Notes under the pieces: generated by a model
The model's input: only the letters and a program-made list of their open reading frames with translations
The model's database searches: none
What the model was told of the DNA's origin: nothing
Shown: piece by piece, positions 12,014 through 22,869 of the stretch
How positions within the stretch are numbered: position 1 is the stretch's first letter
Layout of the letters: each line of letters begins with the position of its first letter
From: Papaver somniferum
Lineage: Eukaryota > Streptophyta > Magnoliopsida > Ranunculales > Papaveraceae
Assembly: GCF_003573695.1 (NCBI RefSeq)
Contig: NC_039363.1
Coordinates: forward strand, 125,223,302-125,287,301
Length of the DNA: 64,000 nt
Reading direction: 5' to 3'
Position numbers and translations under genes: made by a program

Positions 12014-12442
12014 TCATCGAGATGTACTCGTTGGAACAACATGTAACAAGAAGGGGTTGAACGTGTTCAACTGTCTAAGGATTTCGAAACAATCTTGGCA
12101 ACGGAAAACCATATTTTTCCATATTTTCCATTCATCTGAAGATCTTCTTACCATCTCAGCATCAGTTTCATCCCTCAGTCTAAATCGATTGGCTAGCATG
12201 GTTAAAGCTACAAACTCACTTACTTCTTTCTTAATTATTTGAAAACGATTTTGTATGTCGCATATAGCACGACGACTCGGTTTACGAATGTCACTGCAGA
12301 ACTTCTCGTAAACAAACAAGAAATTCACACCCGGATAATGTGCTTCAGCAAGCTGAGTTTGTAAAAACACATAGTTTCTATAAATAACTAAATCTTCTTC
12401 TCGAGTATACTGAGCTTGCCGAACTAACAATGGTCGAGACAC
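12014..12442 (-). CDS. Harbinger/Pong ORF2, Myb/SANT-like DNA-binding protein, 142 aa
   Basis: The open frame starts MSRPLLVRQAQYTREEDLVI. YTREEDLVIYRNYVF begins a Myb/SANT-like (trihelix) fold, followed by RRAICDIQNRFQIIKKEVSEF, a stretch of the type that closes the fold. The second block, DEWKIWKNMVFRCQDCFEIL with LNTFNPFLL, is the conserved region also present in the broken ORF2 at 4463-5526. At 142 residues it is shorter than usual ORF2 proteins because the C-terminal tail is missing. A TATA-like CATATAAAT lies about 65 bp upstream on the minus strand (near 12510). The role, DNA binding at element ends together with a transposase, is family knowledge. Confidence 0.75.
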   Translation of the reverse strand: MSRPLLVRQAQYTREEDLVIYRNYVFLQTQLAEAHYPGVNFLFVYEKFCSDIRKPSRRAICDIQNRFQIIKKEVSEFVALTMLANRFRLRDETDAEMVRRSSDEWKIWKNMVFRCQDCFEILRQLNTFNPFLLHVVPTSTSR

Positions 12443-12815
12443 CTGTCTACAAATTATATTAAGTGGAGAGAAAAATTAGGTGTGAATTTGAGTTGAAATG
12501 ACCTGAATTTATATGGAAAATGATTAGAGTCATTGGATGGTGAAATCAGTTTTATCCATTAACGGGCAGAAAAGGACCGCACGGATTATCTTGAACCGCC
12601 AGCGGATTTACTGGGGCCGCGCTGATAACACTAGTCCGCTGGCGGCTTGAAATGAACCTTGCGGCTTGAAATGAGACGCGCGGCTGAGCAAGTACTGCAG
12701 TGGGCGCATCATTAAATTTTCCCGTTTGCGCAGTCATTTTTTTTTCTTTTGTTGAGTCCATAATGGGATCAAAATGGGAGAATTTAATTTGCCCATCCTA
12801 TAAGAATTGCCTTTA

Positions 12816-13922
12816 CTGAAGGTGTAGGTAGCCCTCTCTCAGTTGCTATATGTTTTCACATTTTTATCCTCTTCTTATGATGATGACATCCTCGTTCTAT
12901 TCTTCCCGTTCTTTTCTAAATTCTTACCCATGATAGTTGATACATTGATGAGACAAATTAAGACAAAGTCTACTCATCTTGCCATATATACAAAAGAGTC
13001 TGAGTATTGATACGATTCATCTCATTCTTCTTTGTAGTACAATACTTAACTTCAATATTTTTTTTTCCGAGGTTCTTGGTGTGAAATTGGGTTCCGTGAC
13101 TCAGAGATCAGATTTTCATCTTTGGCATTTTGAGGTTGAGTTCCATATCATATTTTTTTTTTTTTTCTTTCTAGCTTTTTTATATTTTAAGGTTTCGAAT
13201 TATTCAATTATAACCATGATTTTCCATTTTATGTTTCAAATTGTTTCATTAATCAGGTAACTAGCTATCAGCTGTGATCTGAAGATTATTGACACACTCA
13301 ACCAGAAGAAATTAGCAGAGAAAAAACCAAGGTATCTTTCTCCCTCTGCTGTTATTGATCGTCAAGCTGTTAATTTCATACTTGTGAATTATACCGTATA
13401 ATTTTAATTGATTTAACATTTGACCTGATGTTTGTATGGGGCATAACCCAGAATTAGATTAATCTCATTTAAGATTACAAATGCAATCCTTGCAGTGAAC
13501 TTTTTAAAGCTATTTTAATAGACCCTTGAAGATAATTCATAATTCAGTGGTTTTTGGAAATTCAATTTTCGATTGTTTCATTAATGTTAAAGGATTGTGT
13601 GTTAGTAGTGGAGATTGGTAGAAACCCTCACAAGTTGACCTGGTAGAAATGAATCATGGCCGTTCACATAAGTATCTACCTGTCTCCTATTGTTAGATCC
13701 AAACTGTCATAAAGGAATGATTACCAAATCAACTTATGACCCTCGTATGAATTGTATTTACTTGTTCATACTCTCAATCTTTCCTACATATTTATGCCTG
13801 AAATATGGATATGTTAGGATTTTTGTTTTCCTTTCTGTTCTTTGAAATTTCCTGGTTATGTCAATTTTTTTGCTGAGGATTACTAAATAACTTTTCCAGA
13901 CAAATGTTTAGTTTTACACCTG
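12816..13922 (+). other. Non-coding region upstream of the SPT16 relic
   Basis: T-rich DNA with no long frame. It includes a possible splice-acceptor-like T-tract ending in AG near 13257 and a donor-like AAG/GTATC near 13331, bounding a short stretch that could be an exon of an old 5' region. Nothing is recognisable as protein. It may be the former promoter or 5' leader of the SPT16 copy, or simply flanking DNA. Confidence 0.35.
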
Positions 13923-14243
13923 TTGTCAATGGAGGCACCGCGTGAAACCCTGGGAGAAACTAGAGTTTGTAAATCCAAGAAAAAAATCAGTGTTTGTGAC
14001 CTTCATCTCTTAGACTTCAAGACGCGTTTAAAATACAGTCTTCGTTACTATCCATATCTCATTTTGGAGGAGTTTCAGATGTCTGATAACCCGGAGATAT
14101 ACTTGGAGGAGATGCGCAAGCATAATCAATGGAAACTTGCTCGCCAGATAAAGAAAAGAACCGCGTTGAGGTTGGGTGTGGATCGGTCTGGCGCATCAGA
14201 TTCTCCTGACAAAAAGGTTGCTGCTATCTGATACCCCTTAGAT
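13923..14243 (+). pseudogene. SPT16: SPT16 (FACT complex large subunit) relic, piece 1 of 4
   Basis: SPT16 is the large subunit of the histone chaperone FACT, which moves nucleosomes during transcription and replication. This piece starts MSMEAPRETLGETRV and ends with EEMRKHNQWKLARQIKKRTALRLG, matching the conserved Glu/Arg-rich segment of plant SPT16 that precedes the middle domain, followed by AVDRSG-like linker and a TGA at about 14229-14231. The reading runs in frame across the stop into piece 2 once the hAT at 14244-15347 is disregarded. The whole N-terminal peptidase-like domain of SPT16 is absent, as is most of the middle-domain start. The copy is a truncated, decayed paralogue. Confidence 0.65.
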
Positions 14244-15347
14244 TGGGAGCGAGACTTAGGTTGATTGGGCGGGTTAGAAGTCAGACCCGAGCTAGGAATC
14301 ATGTGCCCAGATTATCCATCGAACCCGTGGAACCCATGGAGGTACTACCCAAGTCCCCCCAAGTTATGTTCCTCGGGTTTTTCGGGTTGGACCAAGTTTC
14401 GCTAAACATACGATTTTGTTAATACGACAATAACAAATTTAAGTAATACTCCCTCCGTCTCAAATTAACAGCCCTAATTGACTTTGTCAAAATATTAAGG
14501 AAATCCTATAAAATGTCGTGACTAACCCTTGACTAGCCCTATTTAATGTAATGTTGTTACCAAAACTAAAAGTAATAATATTAAAACTTATAAATTGGAT
14601 AATATTATTATTTTAGGAAATATTTTAAGAAAATAAAAACAAACTTATACTGTTTTTATTATGGAGTCCGTAATCAGAGCGGGATGTAAGAATAAGTAAA
14701 AGTTTTATTAGGAATTTTATAACTATCCATAAATGTTTTTATTCAAAAAAGGAATGACACTTAATACAAAGATATTGAGTAGATTTTTTCTTTATATATG
14801 GTGATAATATTTAAGATTTTGAATTAAGTTTATATTAAAAATGATTTTATTATTATAAAAAATAAAGGGTATATTTGATAGTTTAAGGAAAAGTATGCCT
14901 ATAAATAGAGCGGATAGATAAAAAGAGACAAACCAAAATAGAAATTAGGACAGATAAAAAAAGACAGAGGGAGTAATAAGATTCAATTGCTCCATTTATC
15001 TTAAATTTCCAATTAACTGAAGATTATTTATAATAATATAATTTTTTGTTATATTGAATGATTAATGAGATAAATATAGTTTATATTTTCATTATTAGAT
15101 TTGAAGATAATATCTAAACTTATTATAAATAGATAAAAATAGTTTTGTATAACAATATCACAGTTCTTCGGGTTTGGCGGGTTGTTTGGGTTAAAAATAT
15201 TTGTACCATGCTTGCTCAAATTTAACTCGGGTTTGTAAAATTTATGCCCAAGCTTACCCAAAGTTTTGAAATATGTTGCCCATGTCCGCCCAACATTCGG
15301 GTTGGACACGGGTTGGGTGGGTTAACCCAACCCAAGTCCCACCCCTA
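14244..15347. mobile_element. Non-autonomous hAT element in SPT16, TSD CCTTAGAT
   Basis: The 8-bp duplication CCTTAGAT sits at 14236-14243 and 15348-15355, the size expected of hAT elements. The left end TGGGAGCGAGACTTAGGTTG and the right end read in reverse, TAGGGGTGGGACTTGGGTTG, match at 15 of 20 positions. Subterminal GGGTT/AACCC repeats are abundant on both sides, as in plant Ac-like elements. It contains no transposase and hosts a Stowaway MITE (14449-14973). Confidence 0.85.
14449..14973. mobile_element. Stowaway-type (Tc1/mariner) MITE, TSD TA
   Basis: The left end is CTCCCTCCGTCTCAAATTA and the right end, read in reverse, is CTCCCTCTGTC. This is the well-known Stowaway terminal repeat. 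TA dinucleotides flank it at 14447-14448 and 14974-14975. The interior is AT-rich and non-coding. It is nested in the hAT element. Confidence 0.9.
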
Positions 15348-15562
15348 CCTTAGATGTTGTTACTCGTGGTTCAGACGATTCAGATTCTAATGAAGAAGAT
15401 GCTAATCCAGGGAAGTTGAAGTTGGCAAGTAAAGATTCTCGGCTTATTAAGTTAAGTGACGTCACAATCCGTCTCGATGGTGGGAGATATAGAGAGACCA
15501 TTAGCACCCTTGAAGACCATGTAAACGGGTTCTGGTATACCACCTTCAGTGCCAATTTCCAA
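15348..15562 (+). pseudogene. SPT16: SPT16 relic, piece 2 of 4
   Basis: Reads GKLKLASKDSRLIKLSDVTI and then TLEDHVNGFWYTTFSANFQ, matching the plant SPT16 segment of the type LQLAG..PIKLSDLWIR..GGRGRKI.GTLEAHVNGFRY at the entry to the C-terminal Pob3-like/PH region. About 180 residues normally found between this and piece 1 are missing. An acidic insertion GSDDSDSNEEDAN precedes the conserved part. The frame continues exactly into piece 3 across the MULE-like insertion. Confidence 0.8.
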
Positions 15563-18089
15563 TTGTGAAAACTACAGCCAAACCCATTTTACAGATTTCT
15601 TCCACTGTGAAACCCACGCTCAGAAAAGTTCAGGCGCGCACCCATTTTCTGGGGTAAAATTTCTCCCACACCCAGAATTTCTAAAATTATATTTCTTCAC
15701 ACGTCGCAAAATTTCTTCTTCAATTCCTTCTCTTCTTCTTCTTTACTGTGAGTTTCTTCTCTATTGATTCTTAGATTACAAATCGAACAAAGTTGAAGCT
15801 GCTGCCGAATCTGGTGATGGTTGAAGAGAATATTTGTTAATAAGAGAGAAAAGCAGAAACAGAGATGAAGAGATTGATAAGAAAATGAAATCCGGACAAA
15901 GCTTCATCAACAATCGATCCTAAAGAGGATGAATTCTCCATTCGCTTTTTTCATTTTACCCTTTTTATTATTAGATCTGATGATTTTATAAACAAAACTT
16001 TGAGAAAGCTTTTCTAAAAATTTTGCTTGTTGTCTTTTACAAATCTGATTTTTGTTTTCAAAACCTCGATTCGAAGTGAGTTTTGGTTGTAGATTTGCTG
16101 TCAGCGAATCATGCTTTACAAACCCATTCAGTGAATTACAAAATTTTATGAATCAAACAGCCAATTTGGGGATTTTCCTGTGAACAAAACCAAACTAATT
16201 CCTGGTGATAGATCTCATTCTTTATCATTTCAAAGTAGCAGGCGCTACATTTCTGCTTGCGTTTGCTGGAGATTGAGATGGGGATTGTTCATTAGCAGAT
16301 GCAATGAATTTGATGGTTGTTCACCATGGGCAAGATCCCTATTTGAATCCGAGAGGAAGAACGAAGAATGTAGAGAATTTGTTGGTGTTTTAGACCAGAA
16401 ACATGGAGGAAATTGAGCTACTAAAGTCGCGGATTTTGTTGGGTATCTGGATTAATCAGTGGCTCGGTTTATGAGGAGATTATGACTCACGTTTAAAGGC
16501 AGAATGTGGGTCAAATTCTGGGCATAAATTAGTCGAGATTGTAGTCGATCTAGCCATGGACGGTGGGTTTATTTCCGTAGAATCAAGACAGTGGGTTAGA
16601 GCAGTCAAGAAATACAAGGAATGGCATGGTCAGCTGTGTGATTCAGGCAAAATTTTTGAGCTGAAACTTAGGTGGAAGTGAAGCTTTTGCTGTCTGATTT
16701 GAGATGCCGACAAAGAGGAAGAGAAGTTAGAGAACCAAATGATTGTAATCTGATTTTGTGAATGATTGAATGGGTTAAACTGAATTTGTATGGATGGCAG
16801 AGAGGATATGAACTGGTGGTGGAAGTATGGGTCTGTGTCGTTGATATAATCTGAGGTCTGAAACTTGGTTTACAGTGAATTGAATTTGTAGATATTTTGG
16901 GAAAATTGTGAATCTGAAATGAGCAGGATTTGGGGATCTAATGCTGTCGAAAATCAGTGACAAAGAGGAGGAAAGATTGAAGTTCTTATGAGCCTGAGAT
17001 GAAATAAGAGATGGGTATGATTTAGATTTGGTGTTGGACAGGATGATGTGGGGTTTTGAATAAAGTGATGTTGTTGGGAAATGTTGCCACATACATATCA
17101 GCCTTGAAAGGAAAATGAGAAAATTACCACAATGGTTTGGTTGTTCCCAAAGACTGGTTTAGCTTACTCGTTATGCAGCTTTGAAAAACAAGAAATTGGT
17201 TTTGTTTTTGTTTGTCCCCTATTTCCTTGTTTTTAAAATGTTTATGTAACTATATGTGTAGTTGTCAAAATGGATGCATTACTCATTACGCAACTTTGAA
17301 AATGGTTGCATAACCTGTTATGCATATACAAAAGTTGTTGCATAACTTGTTATGCAATTTAGAAAATGGTTGCATAACGCATTATGCAACAACTTTTTAT
17401 CACTATTGAAACCAATAAAAATAAAGATAACATAACTTGTTCTGCACTTACAATAATATCTGCATAACATGTTATGCAGTCGTGAAAATTGATGCATAAT
17501 CTGTTATGCAACCGAAAATATGGCTGCATAATGCATTATGCATCGAGAAATTGTTGCACAATCTTTTATGCATCGAGAAAATAGATGCATAATGCATCAA
17601 TTTTTTATGTACGCACTAAAACAATGGCTACATAACTTGTTATACATACATAACTTTGTTACGCAGATGTATAATGTGTTATGCAGTCGAGAAAATGGTT
17701 GTGTATCAAGTTTTCGAAAATTTAGCCTAAGATGATGATCGCCTCCGATTTTTTTCGTGAAAAACAAAAATTTGATATTTTTGTTTGTACTCGTTGTGTA
17801 TCTCTCTTAAAAAGATTTCAAACGATATAAAATGTGTAAAATTCCAAGGCGCGGATTTTTACATATGTTATATCCAAGTTGCATTGCCAATTATACCCCT
17901 GAAAAATTAGGCTGCATAACGAGTTATGTCTGAAAAAATAGCATACATAACGAGTTGTATATATTAATTCTTAACAATTTCGGATAATTTTGGGTGTCAT
18001 GGAAATAATTATGGGTGTCACGGTACCAAAAATTAATTGTGGGCCTGACAATGAAAATATTATTATTTTTGGGCATGCGCCTAAGTGTC
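15563..18089. mobile_element. MULE-like element in SPT16, 2.5 kb, 11-bp direct repeat CCAATTTCCAA
   Basis: CCAATTTCCAA occurs at 15552-15562 and 18090-18100, at the exact places where the SPT16 reading stops and restarts, so the 2,527 bp between are an insertion. A 9-11-bp duplication points to a Mutator-like element. The two ends show only a weak long inverted repeat: CCAAACCCATTTT...AACCCAC...CACCCAT from the left against CCCAAAAATAA...GGCCCAC...CACCCAT from the right in reverse. No transposase is present. It carries a palindrome array (17275-17930) near its right end. Confidence 0.65.
17275..17930. repeat. Array of 18-bp palindromes TGCATAACNNGTTATGCA, 32-bp period
   Basis: Units start at 17275, 17307, 17339, 17371, 17461, 17493, 17525, 17555, 17668 and 17913, with further damaged ones near 17429 and 17585. 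Each is two 8-bp inverted arms around a 2-bp centre. Where units are consecutive the step is 32 bp (17275 to 17371; 17461 to 17525), that is 18 bp of palindrome plus about 14 bp of spacer such as ATATACAAAAGTTG or AATTTAGAAAATGG. The array belongs to the MULE-like insertion, not to SPT16. Confidence 0.9.
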
Positions 18090-18100
18090 CCAATTTCCAA

Positions 18101-18727
18101 TGGGACTTGATGTATTATGATGTAAAGCATTCTTTCTTCCCAGTTGACGAAAAGAAGATGATGCCTATCTTGCACTTCCACTTCTATGATGGCATTATGG
18201 TGGAGACTGAAAAGACAAAGAATATCCGGTTCCATTTCGTGCAGACCCTTGCTGGCAGGAAGAGATATGCTAATGATTCAGATAAGGTCGAGGAAGAGAA
18301 CCAAAAGAGGGACATGGGTATTGTGAAAGATGTCCGGAAATTTGTCTACGAAGTCGAAGCTATATGGGATTCCCTGATGTCCATTTTTGCAGTGACTATG
18401 TTTTGCCTAATTCAGCTGGTGGAAACACCTTTTGTTGTAGTCATGCTTAGCGAGATTGAGATTGTCAATCTAGCACAGGTTGGAACCGAACAAATTGATA
18501 TGACGGTTGTGTTTAAGGACTTCAGACCTGATTTACTTAATATCAGGTCCATTCCCTTAGCATCGCTCGCTGGCATTAAAAAGTGGCTTAACATAGCAGA
18601 CGTAAAGTACTATGAGAACAATGTGTATGATGGGTGGAAGACCATAGTGAAAGAAATCACAGATAATCCAGAGAAGTTCATAGACAATGGTGGATGGGAG
18701 TTCCTTAACCTTGACGAGGTTAGTTCT
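18101..18727 (+). pseudogene. SPT16: SPT16 relic, piece 3 of 4
   Basis: This is the best-preserved piece. It reads VKHSFFPVDEKKMMPILHFH, then VQTLAGRKRYANDSDKVEEE, LVETPFVVVMLSEIEIVNLA, DMTVVFKDFRPDLLNIRSIP and IKKWLNIADVKYYENNVYDG, ending GWEFLNLDE. These follow the order of the C-terminal half of plant SPT16, including the ETPF..V.LSEIEIV and acidic-tail entry GGWEFLNL blocks. About 30 residues before LVETPF (a segment conserved in functional SPT16) are deleted or replaced. The frame is open through the piece and continues into piece 4 beyond the retrotransposon. Loss of conserved segments argues against function. Confidence 0.85.
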
Positions 18728-19575
18728 TGTGTATACATATATCTCACCATCAGATACGTGTATATAGAAAAATACGTGGAAAGCATGCAGGCCAGGACAT
18801 CAAAATACGATGCACTACGGAACACCAAATAAACCCCAAGGAGTTACTTTATCTCATCCCAAAAGAAGCTAAGATCAACGGTGGAGAGAAAGTTAGCTGA
18901 CACGAACGTGACAAGGGAAGAAGATACTTGTCTGACACGAGCATGCATCTCAATCACCTTCATTAAACACTCTGAGCAGTATACGTGTCGATCAACCCGT
19001 GGAACGAGCGAGGATGTCTCTGCGTGATCAAGTGGAAAACACAGACCTCTGCGTGATAGACACAAGACACTAGAAGATAAGGTTCCAACGGCCTTCAGAG
19101 ATGGGTCCCACACTCTAACCCTATAAATACCCCTCTCCACCAAGAGGAGGGGGGATCGGAAAAATCAGGAAGGGAAGGAGAGAGAGATTGTAAGTGTAAG
19201 TTAATCCTTTAGAAGAGAAAAACATGTAAACCCAAAAGTCATTCGACTACTCTTGTAACCGTGAAGAATATAGTGAAACAACAAACCCCGTGGACGTAGG
19301 CCTTAGTGCTGAACCACGTAAACCTCGGTCTTGTTTACATTTCAGCACTTTATATTTGTCTAACCCCATGGATCTTTACTTATACGTTTTTCTTTCTTTG
19401 TTTTTACCTATATCCCGTGCGCAAACGCCTCGCATGGAGTTATTAGATGAGGCTATGATAAACCCGAAGGTTTTGAGCCAAGGAATCAACACTAGGATAT
19501 CATCATCACAAATCTCTCTAGATTACGATGATTGGTTGTGAGCATTCGGATGCCTTCGTGATTTGTGTGTTCACA
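18728..19575 (+). repeat. 5' LTR of the Tat-type retrotransposon
   Basis: 848 bp, TG...CA ended. A TATA box TATAAATA lies at 19122-19129 in a typical U3 position after GGTCCCACACTC, so transcription would begin near 19155. An ATG-started 83-residue frame (19290-19541) is repeated in the other LTR but looks like chance coding. Confidence 0.93.
19122..19129 (+). promoter_or_regulatory. TATA box in the 5' LTR
   Basis: TATAAATA, with the identical sequence in the 3' LTR at 31655-31662. It is the likely core promoter of the retrotransposon, and the 3' copy could drive transcription out towards the SPT16 tail. Confidence 0.6.
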
Positions 19576-19576
19576 A

Positions 19577-19597
19577 TTTGGCGCTAGAAACAGGGAC
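19577..19597 (+). other. Primer-binding site region of the Tat-type retrotransposon
   Basis: Immediately after the LTR end comes TTTGGCGCTAGAAACAGGG, the TGGCGC-type start seen at primer-binding sites of plant Ty3/gypsy elements. I did not assign the tRNA. Confidence 0.6.
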
Positions 19598-19959
19598 TTC
19601 GTCCCGGTAAAAGATTTATCTTGTCCTGTAATTTCATTTTAAATTGGCATATGATTGCTCTGATTTATCAGCTCGGACCGTATAGATCATTTGTTAACTT
19701 TATTATATTCAAAAACCCACATATTATCTTCGATAAGATTTATTGTTTTGATCCGTGGATTTACGTTTTTCTTTAGATCTCGTGCGAACCCGTCTCTCAG
19801 GGGGGTTTTCGTAGTTTTTAAGGATCTACTTGCATTTTTAAAAGGATCTCTTTAATAAAACTTTAACCCGTATTGTAACTCGTATGTATTAATCCTCTCC
19901 TGGAAGAAGATATTTCGCCAACTAACCCGATTCACGCGGATATTCCCGTTTTTCGTTGT

Positions 19960-22041
19960 TTGAAATTCCTTGTGCAGAAAGAACGTATTGTGAGTAAAGA
20001 AGGCGAGTTTCTGCGAGATTTCATTGTCGACAAAAGGACCGTGATGGAAAAGACGCAGGAAGCAGGAAAATCCAAAGCTTTGTCAAAGGAAACACCCAGG
20101 ACAACCCCGGTCATCACCCGAAGCAAGCAGAAAGGAGACAAAGCTAAAATGACCAGTCAAAGGCAAGATACTGCGGAAATCACTTCACCTATGAACGCTA
20201 ATTCAGTTGCAGCGCGGCTCTCAGAGCAGCGGCGACAAAGTACGGTGCGGCTGCGGTAGTCCCGAAGGCTGCAGAGGCTAGCAAAACTTGCGCCTATGAA
20301 TCAACTTCATCAACCAAGAGAAAGGGTGGATGAATCCAGAACATTCCAACCCGTGCACCTTCCAACTTTTGGAATGCCACCAACAAATGATCAAAATCAA
20401 ACCATACCGGCGGCTCTAGCACCGCAGAGGGGCACTCACCCCGATTTGGAAATGCCAGCAACCGAAGCTGAACCTCTGCCACCTTTAGTGCAGACCGTAG
20501 AGGAAGGCGGCACCATGGCCGTAGTGGCACGCGCTGGGACTCCCAATCAGGGGTCCAACCAATCACATCGACTGATGGCTGAGCTTGAGGAACTGAAGAA
20601 GAGCCAGCAGGTTTACGCAGATGCTGTAGCCCTGTTGGCCAGAGAAAATCAAGATTTAAAGGAGCGGATTGCTCTAAGCACGAAGACCAGCCAACAACTT
20701 GATGAAGCAAATTCCAAAGCACCAGAGCCAAACCGAGACTGTAGAGTCGTCATAGCGGCTAATGGAGACGCGACTAGGGGAAGTAGCGTATCCGACCCGG
20801 ATTATGACGACGGAGAGTCAGACGGTAACGAGCAGAAGAACTTAGGGCACCACCGCGCGATGGAAGAGCTACGAGATGAGATGATGGCCGAGATCAGGCA
20901 ATTAAAAAATAGACAAGGCGGGGGGAGGTTAGAAGAGGTCATGAGAGAAGCTAACTCTACGCCCTTAACTCATCGCTTGGCCAACACCCCTATTCCACTG
21001 AAATGCCCTGTCCCAACGTTCGAATGCTATGATGGATCCAGCGACCCTGCTGCACATATTCGGTACTACAACCGTGTCTTAGCTAGATGGGGTCAGAACG
21101 ACGCCGTACTCTGCAGATACTTCCCGTCAAGCCTGAAGGGATCGGCATTATCATGGTTGATAATCTGCCACCAAACTCCATCCACTCATACGACCAACTC
21201 GCAGAGAAATTCTTAAGAACATACATGTACAACAAGACTGTAAACACCGGAATGGATAAGCTCTTTTCACTAGCGATTGGCTACAAGGAAACCACGAGGG
21301 AGTACACTAACAGATGGCACAAGATCTGCCAAGCCATAGGGAGCGTGGACCCAGTGGTAAGCATCAATTGCTACAAATGGGGATTAGACCGAATGAGTCC
21401 CCTATTTGTTGAAATTCATGGAGCGTGCCTAAGACAGAGGGAGATCTTCGAATAATTATCGAAAAGCACGCTCGACTTGAAGAAATTCAACGGGAAAACC
21501 CGAGGGCATATCCGCAGAGTCTCACCGCACCAATTCAGCGGAACAAACCAATGGGGCCAAAAGGAGTTGCTCAGTGGAGAGACCTCACGAAGATAGGAAG
21601 GAACGAAGGGATGAACGAAGAACAGGTGACCGAAAATTCGAAGATCAAGTTTACACGAAACTCAACGCTAGCTATGCTCGTATCCTACGAGAGATCAAAG
21701 GGAGGGAAAACCTGGAGTGGCCATGGTCTAAGGGAAAGCAGCCCCCGAGATCCGAGAAGTCTAAAGATTACTGTGAATATCATTGTTTCAACGGACACCA
21801 GACCGAAAAGTGCAAGAACCTTAAAATAATGATCCAAAAATTAATTGATGCGGGAGAGCTCAAACATTACGTACGAAAGGATGTTACCGAGGATAGATCC
21901 AAGCGAACCAAACCAGTCCAACTTCCGGAAGGAAACCGAACAATCAACACCATCTCGTGTTCGAAGCCACAGGCCCTCACTTACAGCGCAGATAGGAAAG
22001 AGGTTACGGAAGCAATTCGAAGACCGCTGCGAATTGTATAA
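19960..22041 (+). pseudogene. Retrotransposon gag, frame-broken
   Basis: Capsid/nucleocapsid polyprotein. An N-terminal basic part (19960-20259, with SKQKGDKAKMTSQRQ) is separated by a frame break from the main gag frame (20296-21216). That frame holds a coiled-coil stretch (HRLMAELEELKKSQQVYADA) and the retrotrans-gag start (PVPTFECYDGSSDPAAHIRY). The domain continues in other frames: YFPSSLKGSA, then FLRTYMYNKTVNTGMDKLF, then DLRIIIEKHARLEEIQRENP. It ends with a zinc-knuckle-like YCEYHCFNGHQTEKCKNLK near 21770-21820. At least four frame changes make it non-functional as it stands. Confidence 0.85.
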
Positions 22042-22593
22042 GGTCGATGGGATAGTGGTGGACGAGCACGAAGAATGGATGGAATCTCCTATCATCTTCG
22101 ATGCCGAGGATATCGAAGAAGATATGGAAGACCATAACGATCCCTTGGTCCTAACACTACCAGTAGCTGGATGTAACCTCAAAAAGATCCTCATAGACGG
22201 GGGAAGCTCCGTAAACGTCCTATTTTACGATGCATTCAAACGGATGAAGCTCCATGATGAACAGTTAATGACCTCTTATACACCATCTACGGATTCAATG
22301 GAGCAGCCACGAAGCCCTTGGGAGACATCGTGTTGCAGGTTAACGCAGGGCCCATGAAACTAGAAACCCGATTCAGTGTGGTGGACACCCCATCCCCCTA
22401 CAACGCCATTATTGGACGAAAATGGATACATAAACTCAAAGGAGTTGCGGCAACGTACCACCAATATCTCAGATTTCCAACACCTGAGGGAGTAATGGAA
22501 ATCAAGGGAGATCGGGTCACTACGAGAGAGTGCAGGCCACTCAGGATCATATCAACAACGAGCAAGAAGAGCAGCGAAAAATCCGAAGACTAA
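22041..22593 (+). pseudogene. Retropepsin (aspartic protease) domain, frame-broken
   Basis: LVLTLPVAGCNLKKILIDGG followed by SSVNVLFYDAFKRM (about 22145-22245) carries the aspartic protease loop as D-G-G-S-S, a form common in plant Tat-type elements. FSVVDTPSPYNAIIGRKWIH (about 22375-22430) is the second conserved block, with the Ile-Ile-Gly motif. The two lie in different frames. Confidence 0.82.
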
Positions 22594-22869
22594 AAATAAA
22601 GAAACCGCAAAAGAGAAGGCCATAGACCTGTTCCTCAAGGAAACTACAGGGAAGGGCTTGACGAAAGATGATAATGTCCTAAGCACAGAGACAAGTACTT
22701 CAAAAACCAGCGAAGGACAGAAACACGCTAAATAGCAATTAAAGAACGTCCCAGTCCTCGGAAATCCTAAGCCTGTGTTCACACCAGTGGAGCCCGTAAA
22801 AGAAATCAACATAGGAACGGAAGAAAGCCCGAAGATGATCAAAATAGGGACCATAATGGACGAAGGAAG

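Larger units (their letters stand above)
10123..12812 (-). mobile_element. Second PIF/Harbinger (Pong-type) element, 2.69 kb, TSD TTA
   Basis: The left end is GGACAGTTCCCATGAA at 10123 and the right end, on the opposite strand, is AGGCAATTCTTATAGG ending at 12812. These are weak inverted repeats of the same type as the element at 927-6004. Both are flanked by TTA (10120-10122 and 12813-12815), matching the superfamily's TWA target. It contains an apparently intact ORF2 on the minus strand (12014-12442). I could not find a transposase, so it would depend on one in trans. Confidence 0.75.

Noticed and set aside
16180..17092. A captured host gene in the SPT16 insertion
   Set aside because: Short frames on both strands have no consistent coding signal or recognisable domain.
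17275..17930. CRISPR array
   Set aside because: Regular palindromic units with constant spacing look like one, but the host is a plant, spacers are alike and AT-rich, there are no cas genes, and the array lies inside a transposon.
18101..18832. Functional SPT16 gene
   Set aside because: The longest frame is open, but the N-terminal half, much of the middle domain and about 30 conserved residues before LVETPF are missing, and the copy is split by three insertions.
19290..19541. 83-codon frame repeated at 31824-32075
   Set aside because: It lies inside both LTRs and has no family features; two copies only reflect LTR identity.
20294..20731. 145-codon minus-strand frame
   Set aside because: Shadow of the gag frame on the other strand.
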